The notes under the pieces were generated by a model. That model searched no databases. It was not told the origin of the DNA and saw only the letters and a list, made by a program, of their open reading frames with translations. Source: Chaetoceros tenuissimus (lineage: Eukaryota; Bacillariophyta; Thalassiosirophyceae; Chaetocerotales; Chaetocerotaceae). From it: a DNA stretch of 64,000 nt. Position numbers and translations under genes: made by a program. Where the stretch lies: contig BLLK01000051.1 in assembly GCA_021927905.1 (NCBI GenBank), positions 992,001 through 1,056,000 of the forward strand, written 5' to 3'. This document shows positions 37,697 to 47,895 of the stretch, in pieces (the first letter of the stretch is position 1; the number at the start of each line of letters is the position of its first letter).

Positions 37697-39199
37697 TTAA
37701 GTGCAACCAGTCTCATGTGGCTTCTTGAAGTTACGAAGATGAAGCCAGGCATTTGCTCCATACTTTCTACCCTCTTCTACATCCAGCGCTTGATGTCTAG
37801 TAGTAAAATCTTTCTTGGAAGGATCTTCATTCAAAACACTTGGCCAAAGTAGTAACCTACCCTTCTTTGGCATGACTGTCAAATCTAAATCTGGAAAATT
37901 GGTTCCCCCTCCCTTCTCTACATCATTCAAATACAAGAACGCAGTCAAGATACGTGGTCCTTGTGGCCTCCCATCGTCATTTTCAATGTAGTCATGATGG
38001 ACTCTATAGAATTGACCTTTTTCATATTTCAATAGTTGAAGGTATTCGCTATTGGCATCTGGTACTCCAGTCAGTTTTTCAATTTTTCCTAGTGTTTTTT
38101 GTGTCAGCTCATGTGAAAAGCATTCATCGGTACACCATGCATTCTACCAAAGATAACAAAGTAGGCAATACGTAATAAATCAAGTTGAGAGAAGAGCCCT
38201 TGAATTGAATTCATGTACGAACAGCTTTGAAATATCACTCACCTCTGAAGTACGAGTGCTTGACTTTTTTGCTTCATGAGTTCCATCGAATTTCATTTTA
38301 CCTACATCTGTGGAACGTTCATACCCTAAGAAACCTCCAAGCTCAATCAAACTCTCACATTCCTCGTCACTAATAAAATTGTCAACGGTAATGGCCCATG
38401 GAGTGAATTCTGCTCCTTCTTCTGTTGGTGGCTTGGACAAGATTGTCACATTATCGCCATACTCATCGACAATACGTTCGAACATTTTATGTAAATCACC
38501 TGGCCCAAAGACATCCTTTTCATCTGGGTCTACAGGACAACGATAATTGAAATCGATATTCTTACAAGTCTCACATGCCGGTGCACAATTGATCAACATA
38601 AAATTAGGATTGTTTTCACATTCTCCAATATGTGCCCAAAATAAACACAGCTCATTACGATTCTTACACTCTGCTCGCACCTTATCGTATTCGGGCTTAA
38701 TTACTTCTTCTGACATGTACTTGTCCATCTTTGCAAGCCTTGGCCATAAATTTGTTGCTTCTTTTCCTTCAATCTTTTGTGGTTCGCCATATCCTGATCC
38801 CAAACCAGCTGGTACTTTAACGTTGCAGGTGTTGCAACTCTTTCGGCAAGATTTTAACATGTATCCTGGATTATTTTGGCATTCACCTTCTTTGGCCCAG
38901 AAAGCACACAAGTTATGTGTATCGACGCAGTCTGAATCTTCCTCCTCTTCTTCTTCTTCATAGTGATCGTCGTCATCATCTCCGTCTTCATAATAAGAAT
39001 CATCGTCATCATCACCATTGTCAATCTCGATGGAATTCACATTTACAGAGGAGTCAACGTCTACTACAGCTTCTTGTGGTGCACATGTTTCATCTCCAGC
39101 TTTGCAAACTTGATCCTCTGTCTCTTCCGCCACAACATGCAATGAGATGGAGGAGAAAAGTAGAGATGATGCCAATATCTTTGTTATTGGAATCTTCAT
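37697..39199 (-). CDS. Secreted ShK-domain prolyl 4-hydroxylase, left copy (two ShK domains)
   Basis: Exons are 38243..39199 and 37697..38143 on the minus strand, 467 aa. The 99-bp intron (38144..38242) has GTGAGT and GGTAG ends, and the splice gives TRTSE|NAWCTDE. A signal peptide (1-24, ending VVA) is followed by a long Asp/Glu tract. ShK-type six-Cys domains lie at ~91-125 (ending SCRKSCNTC) and ~179-213 (ending APACETC). The 2-oxoglutarate/Fe(II) dioxygenase domain runs from ~262. The Fe ligands are H368 and D370 in RVHHDYI, with the distal His in HQALDVEEGRK and the 2OG-binding Lys shortly after it. The enzyme should hydroxylate prolines of ER or cell-wall proteins. It is a close paralogue of the plus-strand gene at 40877-42492, and the two diverge head to head. 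Confidence 0.9.
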
Positions 39200-39808
39200 T
39201 TCAATACGGTGGTTTGTAATAAATAATGCAATTGGAGTTCGGCTTCTATCCGTTTTGTTTTTCGTTTATTCTTCATCATCGTCGATAGGGTTCTCTATTT
39301 GAAAAATACCAAACTGAGGAGGATAATACCTAATACTTACAGAACAATGACAAAAATGAATGACAATTTCTGAATTTCATTTCAAAGTCTCTTTCTTCCT
39401 TCATGCAGAAAAAATACATTACCTTGTCTTGACTTTCTCTTTAGTGTAATTGCTCCAAAACGTTGCATGCATTGTTTGTATTTACTTTCCTTTTCTTCAT
39501 ACGTTCATCAATTGTAAATATGTTTCATCAAAGAAAGCATTCTAAAAAGTGAAGGAGAAGAATGCATAATTCTTTACCATCATGATAGCAATACAGCGAT
39601 ACTAGCAAATATATGTATACCTAAATTTTGCTTTTACTAATTATATGTTGTACACAGTACTTCTACTATCTTTGTTTCTTACTTCTTTGGAGATCTTTTT
39701 CTTTTATTACTAAATAAATTGGAATGATTTCTAAAGTGTGGGTGCGCTCAAGAAAAAATCATAACACGACATGAATACAAGAATACCTACAACATTCATG
39801 AATACTAA
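39200..39808. other. Intergenic region inside the duplicated block, 609 bp
   Basis: The right part (from ~39650) resembles in the same orientation the spacer downstream of the right P4H gene. A TGTACA(CA)GTACTTCTACTA word lies at ~39650 and again at ~42659. The right part is therefore duplicated sequence, while the part next to the P4H ATG is its promoter. Confidence 0.5.
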
Positions 39809-40332
39809 TTAGAGCCTATAGAAGTTGGTAAAATTTATTGCATCAAATCTGGTTAAAAATACAAAGAGCTCATACCCTTCTTCATCCTGCCTGATTCTTA
39901 TTGGTCTAGGTCTAATTACCACTGGTGATACCATGCAGCTAAGCTCAAGCTCAGTCTGGAATTCTTCCTCGTCAACCTCACGAATATTCTCGAAGCGAGT
40001 ATTTCTTCGCTGAGCAAGTATCTTATAGCTCTTCAGTCTTTGACCGTGGAGATCCTGCTCGAAGTCTCTTTCATCGCTATCGTTGGATTTGATGCTAGGG
40101 AGTTGTGGCATAGCAAGTTTTTGAATCTCGAAGTCAGACAAGGAAGAGATGATTCCTTTTTCTTCTTCGGAAAAGATAATCGAGGAATTGGAGGAGGCGA
40201 GGAGCAGTTTTGAATCATCGTTTGGAGTCAAGTATTGTTATGGGCGATTCTTGAATTCAATTGGCACTGATTCCTCATATCACCGACGCTTTGGAGCTTG
40301 ATGCCGAAAGGTGGTAATAGCAATTGTACCAC
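39809..40332 (-). pseudogene. Decayed paralogue of the 247-aa gene at 42808-43551
   Basis: The 3' half aligns with the intact copy (FEIQKLAMPQLP, RRNTRFENIRE, VSPVVIRPRPIRIR). The frame has no ATG at its beginning, only TTG followed by TPN, with a TAA just upstream. Homology to the intact gene continues upstream to about 40330 but is broken by a TGA at 40280-40282, in the frame reading HQAPKRR. At the C-terminus a small indel shifts the frame after YELF, so the ancestral stop after LMQ is read through and about 15 extra residues follow. These lesions argue for a pseudogene, not a shorter gene. Confidence 0.75.
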
Positions 40333-40876
40333 CATTTTGTTTTGTGACATTATTTCCCTCGTTTGATTTGAGAAAGAGTTCTTTATCATCAGTTCATCGG
40401 GGAACGATTCCTAACCCCGCTTATTTTCCGCTTGGTTGTTCGTTCTCGTCACACTACTAACGGTTGATGCCAGAGCGTTTTTATTAATGAAATGATTTGC
40501 TCATTATTTCTCCGCATCGCGCTCTGCAATTGTTTATAGTTACACTAAAGGGTTGAAAATTCCTTCGTTCTCACAAGATATTATAACTACTAGTCACGAA
40601 TGGGGTGATTTGAATATTACTTCAGGCTACTTCTTCATTGTTCTACTCATTGGTAAATGTGAACTGCTACTAGCTAACATACTTACGTAGGGACTTTTGC
40701 TCCAATACTGTTCTGTACGTACTTCCAAATTAGATGATGGAAAAATGTCACAAAAAATCATTCAATTTCCTCTCGCGCCGCAAACTCGAGAAGAGGAAAA
40801 AATGTCACAAAAAATGTAGAAACTGAACAACTTCTTCATTATTCATTCCTCGTACCTATCATAGAACTCTATTGAA
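40333..40876. other. Intergenic region upstream of the right P4H gene
   Basis: It should hold the promoter of the plus-strand P4H. A direct 21-bp repeat AAAAATGTCACAAAAAATG(T) occurs near 40740-40759 and again near 40797-40818. No gene is seen. Confidence 0.45.
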
Positions 40877-42492
40877 ATGAAGATACCTATAACAAAGATA
40901 TTGGCATCATCTCTGCTTCTCTCCTCTATCTCATCCCTTGCTTTTGCGGAAGAGACAGAGGATCAAGTTTGCAAAGCTGGAGATGAAACATGTGCACAAC
41001 AAGACAAGAATGGTGATGATGACTACTATGATTCTTTTGATGAAAACGCTGGGAGTGAAAATAAAGATGGTTATGATGACGACGAAGAAGAATACTATGA
41101 CGATGAAGAGAAGGAAGAACCAGAATGCGTTGATGAACATAGCATATGTTCTTCCTGGGCCAAAGAAGGTGAATGCCAAAATAATCCAGGATACATGTTA
41201 AACTCTTGCCGCAAAAGCTGCAACACCTGTAACTGCGTCGATACACATAGCATATGCTCTTTCTGGGCCAAAGAAGGTGAATGCCAAAATAATCCAGGAT
41301 ACATGCTCAACTCTTGCCGAAAGAGTTGCAACACCTGTAACGTCAACGTACCAGCTGGTTTGGGATCGGGATATGGCAACCCACAAAAGATTGAAGGAGC
41401 TGACATTGGAGAAACAAATTTATGGCCTAGGCTTGAAAAGATGGACAAGTATATGTCAGAAGAAGTAATTAAGCCCGAATACGATAAAGTGCGAGCAGAG
41501 TGTAAGAATCGCGATGAGCTGTGTCTATATTGGGCACATATTGGAGAATGTGAAGGAGAGGATTCTGAGTACATGATGTTATATTGTGCGCCAGCTTGCG
41601 AGACTTGTAAGTATATCGATTTCAATTATCGTTGTCCTGTAGACCCAAATGAAAAGGATGTCTTTGGGCCAGGTGATTTACACAAGATGTTTGAACGTAT
41701 TGTCGATGAGTATGGCGATAATGTGACAATCTTGTCCAAGCCACCAACAGAAGAAGGGGCAGAATTCACTCCGTGGGCCATTACTGTTGACGATTTTATT
41801 AGTGACGAGGAATGTGAGAGTTTGATTGAGCTTGGTGGTTTGCAAGGGTATGAGCGTTCCACGGACATAGGTGATATGAAATTCGATGGAACGTTTGAGG
41901 ATAATGTGTCAAGCTCTCGTACTTCAGAGGTGAGTAATACTTCAAATCTTTTTTTGTATTCATTACTTGTGCATTAATTCAATTCAAGGGTTCTCATCTC
42001 AACTTGATGTATCTACCTATTTTGTCATCTTTACATCTTTTGTAGAATACGTGGTGTACAGATGAATGCTTTTCAAATGAGCTGACACAAAAAACTCTGG
42101 GAAAAATTGAAAAACTGACTGGAGTACCAGATGCCAATAGCGAACACCTTCAACTCTTGAAATATGAAAAAGGTCAATACTACAGAGTCCATCATGACTA
42201 CATTGAAGCTGATGACGAAAGGCCACAAGGACCACGTATTTTGACTGCGTTCTTGTATTTGAATGGTGTGGAGAAGGGAGGAGGAACCAATTTTCCAGAT
42301 CTAGATTTGACAGTCATGCCAAAGAAAGGTAGATTATTACTTTGGCCAAGTGTTTTGAATGAAGATCCTTCCAAGAAAGATGATACTACTGAGCATCAAG
42401 CGCTGGATGTAGAAGAGGGTAGAAAGTATGGAGCAAATGCCTGGCTTCATCTTCGTAACTTCAAGAAGCCAAATGAGATTGGTTGCACTTAA
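40877..42492 (+). CDS. Secreted ShK-domain prolyl 4-hydroxylase, right copy (three ShK domains)
   Basis: Exons are 40877..41929 and 42046..42492, 499 aa. The 116-bp intron has GTGAGT and TGTAG ends, and the splice gives TSE|NTWCTDE. The intron position and second-exon length (447 nt) are identical to the left copy. The signal peptide is MKIPITKILASSLLLSSISS and continues to about residue 24. An acidic tract follows, then two adjacent ShK domains differing by few residues (both ending SCRKSCNTCN), then a third (ending APACETC), then the dioxygenase domain with H400, D402 and the distal HQALDVEEGRK motif intact. The tandem ShK pair is absent from the left copy, which has one in that place. Both enzymes look active, with substrates in the secretory pathway. 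Confidence 0.9.
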
Positions 42493-42807
42493 AATCGAAT
42501 GTTGATAACTCATCTTTTCTCCCATCATACACTGTATTATTCATAGACCAGTTTATTTTCTTTCATACATTTATTTTTGTAAACATGATTTTATCCAAAG
42601 AGATCTAAAGATCGGCCGCAATGAAGATAAGAGGAGTGAAGATTACTAATATGTCTTATGTACAGTACTTCTACTAGCTATGCTGCTTATATTGTTGATA
42701 AGTTTTTTTCCTGTTTGCGTATATTCAAATATGGAATAAAATTGTGTGGATGCGTTCGAACAAAATTGTGACACATTAGTACAATGTCATACTGATAAGA
42801 TCAATAT

Positions 42808-43551
42808 TTATTGCATCAAATCTGGTAGGAATAAGAGCTCGTGACCTTCCTCGACGTGCCTGATTCTTATTGGTCTAGGCCTGACTACTGGAGATACCAC
42901 GAAGCTAAGCTCTGTCTGGAATGCTTCCTCATCATCCTCACGAATGTTCTCGAAGCGAGTATTTCTTCGCTGAGCAAATTTCTTGTAGAGGCTCTTGAGT
43001 CTTTGATCGTGCTCTTGGAGAACCTGCTCGTCGTCTCTTTCATCGTTAGACTTGATAGGTAGTTGTGGCATAGCAAGTTCTTGAATCTCAAAGGAAGACA
43101 AGGAAGAGATGACTTCTCTTTGCTTCTTAGGAGCAGATGGAAGAACTTTAGGTGAGGAACACTTTTGATTCATGGCTTGTACGTTTGGAGTCAAGTATGG
43201 GTTGGTTGGAGATGAATCAACTGGCTTTGCTGATACCTCGCAAGATCGACGACGCTTTGGAGTTTGATGCCGAGGGGGAATATTGGCAATTGTAGGTTGA
43301 AATTCCTTTTCGTTCGTACCAGATCGGGGAGTTTTCAAGATATCGGCAGCATCTTTTGCCAATTGTGAATGATTATCTGGAACATCTTCCTCATCAAAAG
43401 TAGAAGAAAACAGTGATGGTCTCGTTGCAGCTACCGACTTATCATTCCACTGTTTCATGAATGCACTTCTTTCGTCTGTAGTAAAGGATTCGAAGCTGAT
43501 GCTAGGAATACTTAAGGAGGGTAATTTAATCATGGACATACATGCGATCAT
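42808..43551 (-). CDS. Hypothetical protein, 247 aa, convergent with the right P4H
   Basis: The frame starts at the first in-frame ATG at 43551; further Met codons at 43539 and 43533 (MSMIKLPS) are alternatives. I do not recognise the family. The N-terminus has IKLPSLSIPSISFESFTT and a TDERSAFMKQWNDK helix. The middle is Pro/Ser-rich with a basic cluster TPKRRRSCEV that could be a nuclear signal. The C-terminal part has FEIQELAMPQLP, a helical LKSLYKKFAQRRNTRFENIR and VVRPRPIRIR. The conserved blocks shared with the decayed copy (listed separately) are the best evidence that it is or was a functional protein. No signal peptide or TM. Confidence 0.7.
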   Translation of the reverse strand: MIACMSMIKLPSLSIPSISFESFTTDERSAFMKQWNDKSVAATRPSLFSSTFDEEDVPDNHSQLAKDAADILKTPRSGTNEKEFQPTIANIPPRHQTPKRRRSCEVSAKPVDSSPTNPYLTPNVQAMNQKCSSPKVLPSAPKKQREVISSLSSFEIQELAMPQLPIKSNDERDDEQVLQEHDQRLKSLYKKFAQRRNTRFENIREDDEEAFQTELSFVVSPVVRPRPIRIRHVEEGHELLFLPDLMQ

Positions 43552-43845
43552 TTTGGAAATGTTAATTCTTGAAAGGCGTAGGGGTAGTGGTATGTAGATA
43601 AGTGTTTCTAGGAATTTATGCAAAGGAATTCTTGGTGAGGGAAAAGACTTGTTCTTTTTCCTTCCTCACTTCTGCCATCCTGCCATCATCCAGTTTGAAT
43701 CTTCAAGAGACAAGACTCAAAGATGGCTAATTGAGTCTAGAAATAGGCTTTTTAATATAAAATATGTGTAATTTCAATGTACGATTGCAGTTTAGAATGA
43801 GAAGCGTGGAGATGCCAGCTCTGCCGCACAAGCCAATCTCATTCG

Positions 43846-43853
43846 TGACGTCA
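43846..43853. promoter_or_regulatory. CRE/bZIP palindrome TGACGTCA
   Basis: A perfect palindrome lies 295 bp upstream of the ATG of the minus-strand 247-aa gene. It is the third such site in intergenic DNA of the window. Function is inferred. Confidence 0.4.
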
Positions 43854-44026
43854 TATTACTTATCAGTCTTGCTCGATAGACAAGGATAAAAGTCACCAGC
43901 AAGCAAGGTAGCTGCGAAGCCATAGTGCCGCCTTCCCTCCCTCATAATAAATTCACAATCCAGCCGAATATTTCAAAAATGGAAAAGGAGTGCGCATAAC
44001 AACTTGCAATACCTAAGTACTATCAA

Positions 44027-44146
44027 ATGACGTTGCTACTTTTTTCTTCACTTCTACTTGTTCCATTATTAGAATGGATTTTCCGTAAGGATCTTCTTTG
44101 TGTACTCTATCTACCATTCTTATACCCATTTTTCATAGATTGGTAG
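44027..44146 (+). CDS. Possible 39-aa hydrophobic micropeptide
   Basis: ATG to TAG, with CAAA before the ATG. The peptide begins MTLLLFSSLLLVPLLEWIF, then RKD, then a second hydrophobic stretch ending FFIDW. It could be a two-helix membrane micropeptide or the first (signal) exon of an unseen gene. It may also be chance, because T-rich DNA readily encodes hydrophobic peptides. Confidence 0.2.
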   Translation: MTLLLFSSLLLVPLLEWIFRKDLLCVLYLPFLYPFFIDW

Positions 44147-44402
44147 TGGGTCGTAGTAGTCGATGAAACTACTCTTTGCTTCTTTCGTGAATCGTGAAAC
44201 AAAAAGATGTACATTGCAATATTTTATTTCTGTTTGGTAAATTCGCGATTATAATTGTTATAATCCAAAAACACATAAACAAGTTGTATTCATTTTTTGG
44301 TGAGCTAATCCATGCTAGAAGAGAGACATCAAAGTAAATTGGTTGGGACACTGTTTTTTCATGAACACTTCACAGACAACTCTAGTGTCCCTAACAACTC
44401 AT

Positions 44403-45161
44403 TCAAACTAACTCAAGCTCGATTTCATCCATATGGGATTCAGAAGTTTTGATTCTCAATTGCATTTCAAACTTTTTCAAAGCATTTTCCACAGCTCTAT
44501 TGATTTTCTTTGTAATCATTCTCTTCAATCTATCATCTGCTATAGTCAACTCGTCATCTATGAAAGAATGTACAATATGCTCTATGGAAGAAGAATCCAA
44601 AGTATTCACTCGTGTTGGTCGAGAACAAGTACGCTTCCCCTTGTTTCCATTCTTGTTAATGCCCCTACGAGATCTAGGTAAAGAGTTGCTTTGACTTATA
44701 CTTTCAATTTCCTTTCTAGAGAGTACTCCAAACTTTCGTATCGACAATTCTTGCTGTTCCAAGAGAAAAGATATGTTGTCATAGTATGAATTCATATTCA
44801 TGGAGGGATTGGAGCATAGATTGGAGTGTGAATTGGAAAGTGATGACCATGATGATGGAGACTGGAACGAGTTATTACTTTGTGAATCTCTTTGGCTTGA
44901 ATCTAAAATATCGGTAGAAGATGTGGCGGTAGTATCGATACCTTTGATGTTGCTATCACTTCCTTTTTGTTGAATGAATGGTTTTGTTACCTTTGTTTTT
45001 GTTCCAATATTTTTGTTCTTCGAATCATCATGATCCTGTTTTGACATGCTTTTTTTCCATTCTTGATGAAGATCTTTGACTCTACAAGTTGAAAGAATGT
45101 GATGAGAAGATTCATAGAAGTGATGATTGTAGTAGGGACCTTGTAAGCTTTTCGAGACCAT
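44403..45161 (-). CDS. Hypothetical Ser/Asn-rich protein, 252 aa
   Basis: This is a single frame from an ATG at 45161. I do not recognise it. The first ~120 residues are low complexity (Ser, Asp, Lys, Asn) and probably disordered. A helical segment at ~128-150 (YYDNISFLLEQQELSIRKFG) precedes a basic Arg/Lys stretch (RSRRGINKNGNKGKR), possibly a nuclear signal. The C-terminal ~65 residues form a charged amphipathic helix (LKRMITKKINRAVENALKKF). No targeting signal or TM. Confidence 0.62.
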   Translation of the reverse strand: MVSKSLQGPYYNHHFYESSHHILSTCRVKDLHQEWKKSMSKQDHDDSKNKNIGTKTKVTKPFIQQKGSDSNIKGIDTTATSSTDILDSSQRDSQSNNSFQSPSSWSSLSNSHSNLCSNPSMNMNSYYDNISFLLEQQELSIRKFGVLSRKEIESISQSNSLPRSRRGINKNGNKGKRTCSRPTRVNTLDSSSIEHIVHSFIDDELTIADDRLKRMITKKINRAVENALKKFEMQLRIKTSESHMDEIELELV

Positions 45162-45810
45162 GTTGAAAGGTGTTTCGTAACATGTGTTACAAATATTTTT
45201 GCTGCTTTTTATGGTTTGATTTGTTCTTTCTATGTCAATAGCAGATACAATAGAGCCCTAAAAAGTTTTGGGGCCGTTGGACGATTGAAACAGCTGAATA
45301 AGTCTAAAAATAGCGACAAGAATGACTTTATTTGTCTAAATTATGCTCAAATACATCCAAAATTTGACATGGAGCGGCTGTTCCAACATGAAAACTAAAA
45401 ACAAATGCGTTAGAGTTGAAAAATATAGATTTATGCTGGTAATCCATATGGTAAGTTTGACTATAGATAAAGATGAATTACTCTAATTCAAATAAGAAAA
45501 AATCTGATAGTCTAGCTGCATATTTCTGAGAGAAAGTTGGAGTTCGTTATAGGTCTAGGAAGTCAAAGATACATTTTGAACTATTTTTCATTTTTCCAAT
45601 AACTTTCATGTGACTGTTTGAAAATTGGCAATGTCCCATCTCAAAAAAATAGATCCCCGCGAAGACAAAGTATCCCTATCAGGTAAGTAGATATCAATTG
45701 AGCGATTTTGGATCTTGGAGCTGAGATCTAGAGATGCTTCGAAAAGCTTCTTTTCGTTCATGTTTCATGTTGTACATATCTCATCAACATCCCATATTCC
45801 AAAGTAAAAC
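45162..45810. other. Divergent intergenic region, 649 bp
   Basis: It lies between the 252-aa gene and the M3 peptidase. A 60-codon open stretch at 45216-45398 lacks an ATG start. No gene or repeat is recognised. Confidence 0.45.
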
Positions 45811-47768
45811 ATGTCTGTAATCGCTGAAGCACAATCATTTGTTGACAATTTCAACAACTCCTATGCTGAGAAGCATGAGGCCTTTGAGAATCAATTCTGG
45901 GGAACGAAAATGGCTCTTCAAGAAGGAGAATTTTCGACAGATCTTCTCTCCAAAACAAAGAAGGAAATGGAAGATTTGCTATCAGATCCAAAGATTTTAT
46001 CACAAGCCAAGGAATTCAAACAAAGTCTTGAGGTATCGGGGGAATCTTCTAAAAATGAAAACTTGATTAGTGTTTTAAATGTGATTATTAGAACCTGTCA
46101 GTGTAATGAATTTCCAACTGCAGAAGCTAAAGCAGTTCGTGAAAAGACAAATGAAATTGAAGGTACTTTGGAAAAGGCTAGAAATGAAATGAGTCTTGGA
46201 TACACTGATTCAGATGGAAACTTTCAAGCTGTATCTAGTGTCGGATTGAGAACTACCATGCGTACCAATCCAGATGAAAAAGTAAGAAAGTCAGCTTACG
46301 AAGCACTGCGATCCATTGGAACATTTGTATGTGAAGAAGGGTTCTTGGAAATTGTCAAGTTGAGAAATCAACTCGCTAAAATGCTTGGCTTTGAGGATTA
46401 CTATGATTATACTGTCACCAATGCGGAAGGGTTTGGTAAAAAGAAACTATTTGAAATCTTGGATGGATTGGAAGAAGGGACTCGGCCATTGACTGAGAAA
46501 GCTCGTAAGGATTTGGAAGCTATGCATGGTGCAAAAGCACTCGAACCATGGAATACTGGATTTATGATGGCTGGAAGTGTCATCAAGAAGATGGATCCAT
46601 ATTTTCCATTCTCCAAGTCTGTTGAAAGCTATATTCGTTCATATGCTGCCATGAATATTAACTATTGCGATGCTACCATGACCCTCGACCTTTTGGATAG
46701 AAAGAATAAATATTCCAATGGATTTTGCCATTGGCCTGTATGTGCATGGGTCAAACCAGATGGAACGTTTGTTCCTAGTAAAACGAACTTTACGTCGCTT
46801 GCAAATCCAAGTGCTGTTGGTTCTGGTTTGACTGCTCTCAACACCCTCATGGTAAGCATACACTTTTTAATTTTTACTCTACAACATTTTGTAAGAGTGT
46901 TTAATTAACAGTTCAATTTAAGCATGAAGCAGGCCACGCAGCTCATTTTGCCAACATCAAGCAACCAAGTCCATTATTTAGTCAAGAACGTGCACCAACA
47001 AGTGTAGCCTATGCTGAAAATCAATCCATGTTTTTAGATTCATTAGTTGGAGATGCAGCTTGGAGAGCAAAATATGCTCGTGACATAAATGGCAACCCAA
47101 TTCCATTTGAAATTCATGAAGAAGGTATCCGTTCCACTCATCCATTTCAGGTATTCCAATTGAGGGCAATGCTCTCAGTTTCTTACTTTGAAAAGGCTCT
47201 ATATGAATTGCCTGAGGCTGACTTGACTCCTGCGAATGTACAGGCTCTCGCAGACAAGATTGAGAATGAAATTCAGGGAGGATTATCTGCTAGACCGCTA
47301 TTGTCAGTACCTCATTTAGTGAGCGATGAAGCTTCGTGTTACTATCAGGGATATACATTGGCGGAAATGTCAGTACATCAAACAAGAGATTTCTTCAAAG
47401 AAAAGTACGGTTACATTGTGGATAATCCGGAAGTCGGACCTATGCTTCAAAAATATTATTGGGAATGTGGAAACTCCAAGCCATTTCTACAGATTGTGAA
47501 AGATCTTACTGGAAAAGAATTGACTGGAGATGCATGGGTTGAAGCTTTGAAAGAAGATGTGGAAGAGCACATCAAGCAAGAAAAGCAGGAATATGATGAA
47601 ATGATTAAAAAATGTGCTGATGAAAAGCCGCATGATGACATTGATCTCAAAATGACTGTCAAATTTGTAGATGGTGATGAGGTGATTGCAGACTCAAGTA
47701 AATCGGGGTTACTTGGAGCATGCAAGGAGTTTGAAGCATTTGTAGCTGCTCGCACAAAAACAAACTAA
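45811..47768 (+). CDS. M3-family zinc oligopeptidase
   Basis: Exons are 45811..46851 and 46923..47768, 628 aa. The 71-bp intron (GTAAGC...TTTAAG) falls immediately before the catalytic motif, so that NTLM|HEAGHAAHFA is created by splicing. HEAGH at residues 348-352 provides two zinc ligands and the general base. The third ligand is probably the Glu in VAYAENQSMFLDS about 30 residues later. The long helical N-terminal half (for example KVRKSAYEALRSIGTF, VKLRNQLAKMLGFEDYYDYT) matches the M3 neurolysin/PepF fold, which encloses peptides under about 20 residues. There is no signal or transit peptide, so it is cytosolic. The C-terminal ~60 residues (KQEKQEYDEMIKKC onward) extend beyond the core with an acidic region. 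Peptide turnover is the expected role. Confidence 0.9.
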
Positions 47769-47895
47769 AGAGCAATTGCAAGATTATGGATTCAAATTAA
47801 TGGAACACTCAGATTACTTTTGTGAAAAGAAGTTATCTTCTCTCTACTACACTTGCTATTTATTCTTTAGGAAACGTTATCGTTCCCTATTTGAA

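Larger units (their letters stand above)
43552..44402. other. Intergenic region, 851 bp, with a small hydrophobic ORF
   Basis: It holds the promoter of the 247-aa gene with a CRE palindrome. It also contains a 39-codon plus-strand frame at 44027-44146 that encodes a mostly hydrophobic peptide. No other structure is seen. Confidence 0.45.

Noticed and set aside
45216-45398. 60-codon plus-strand frame upstream of the M3 peptidase
   Set aside because: No ATG at the start, no motif, and it lies in promoter DNA.
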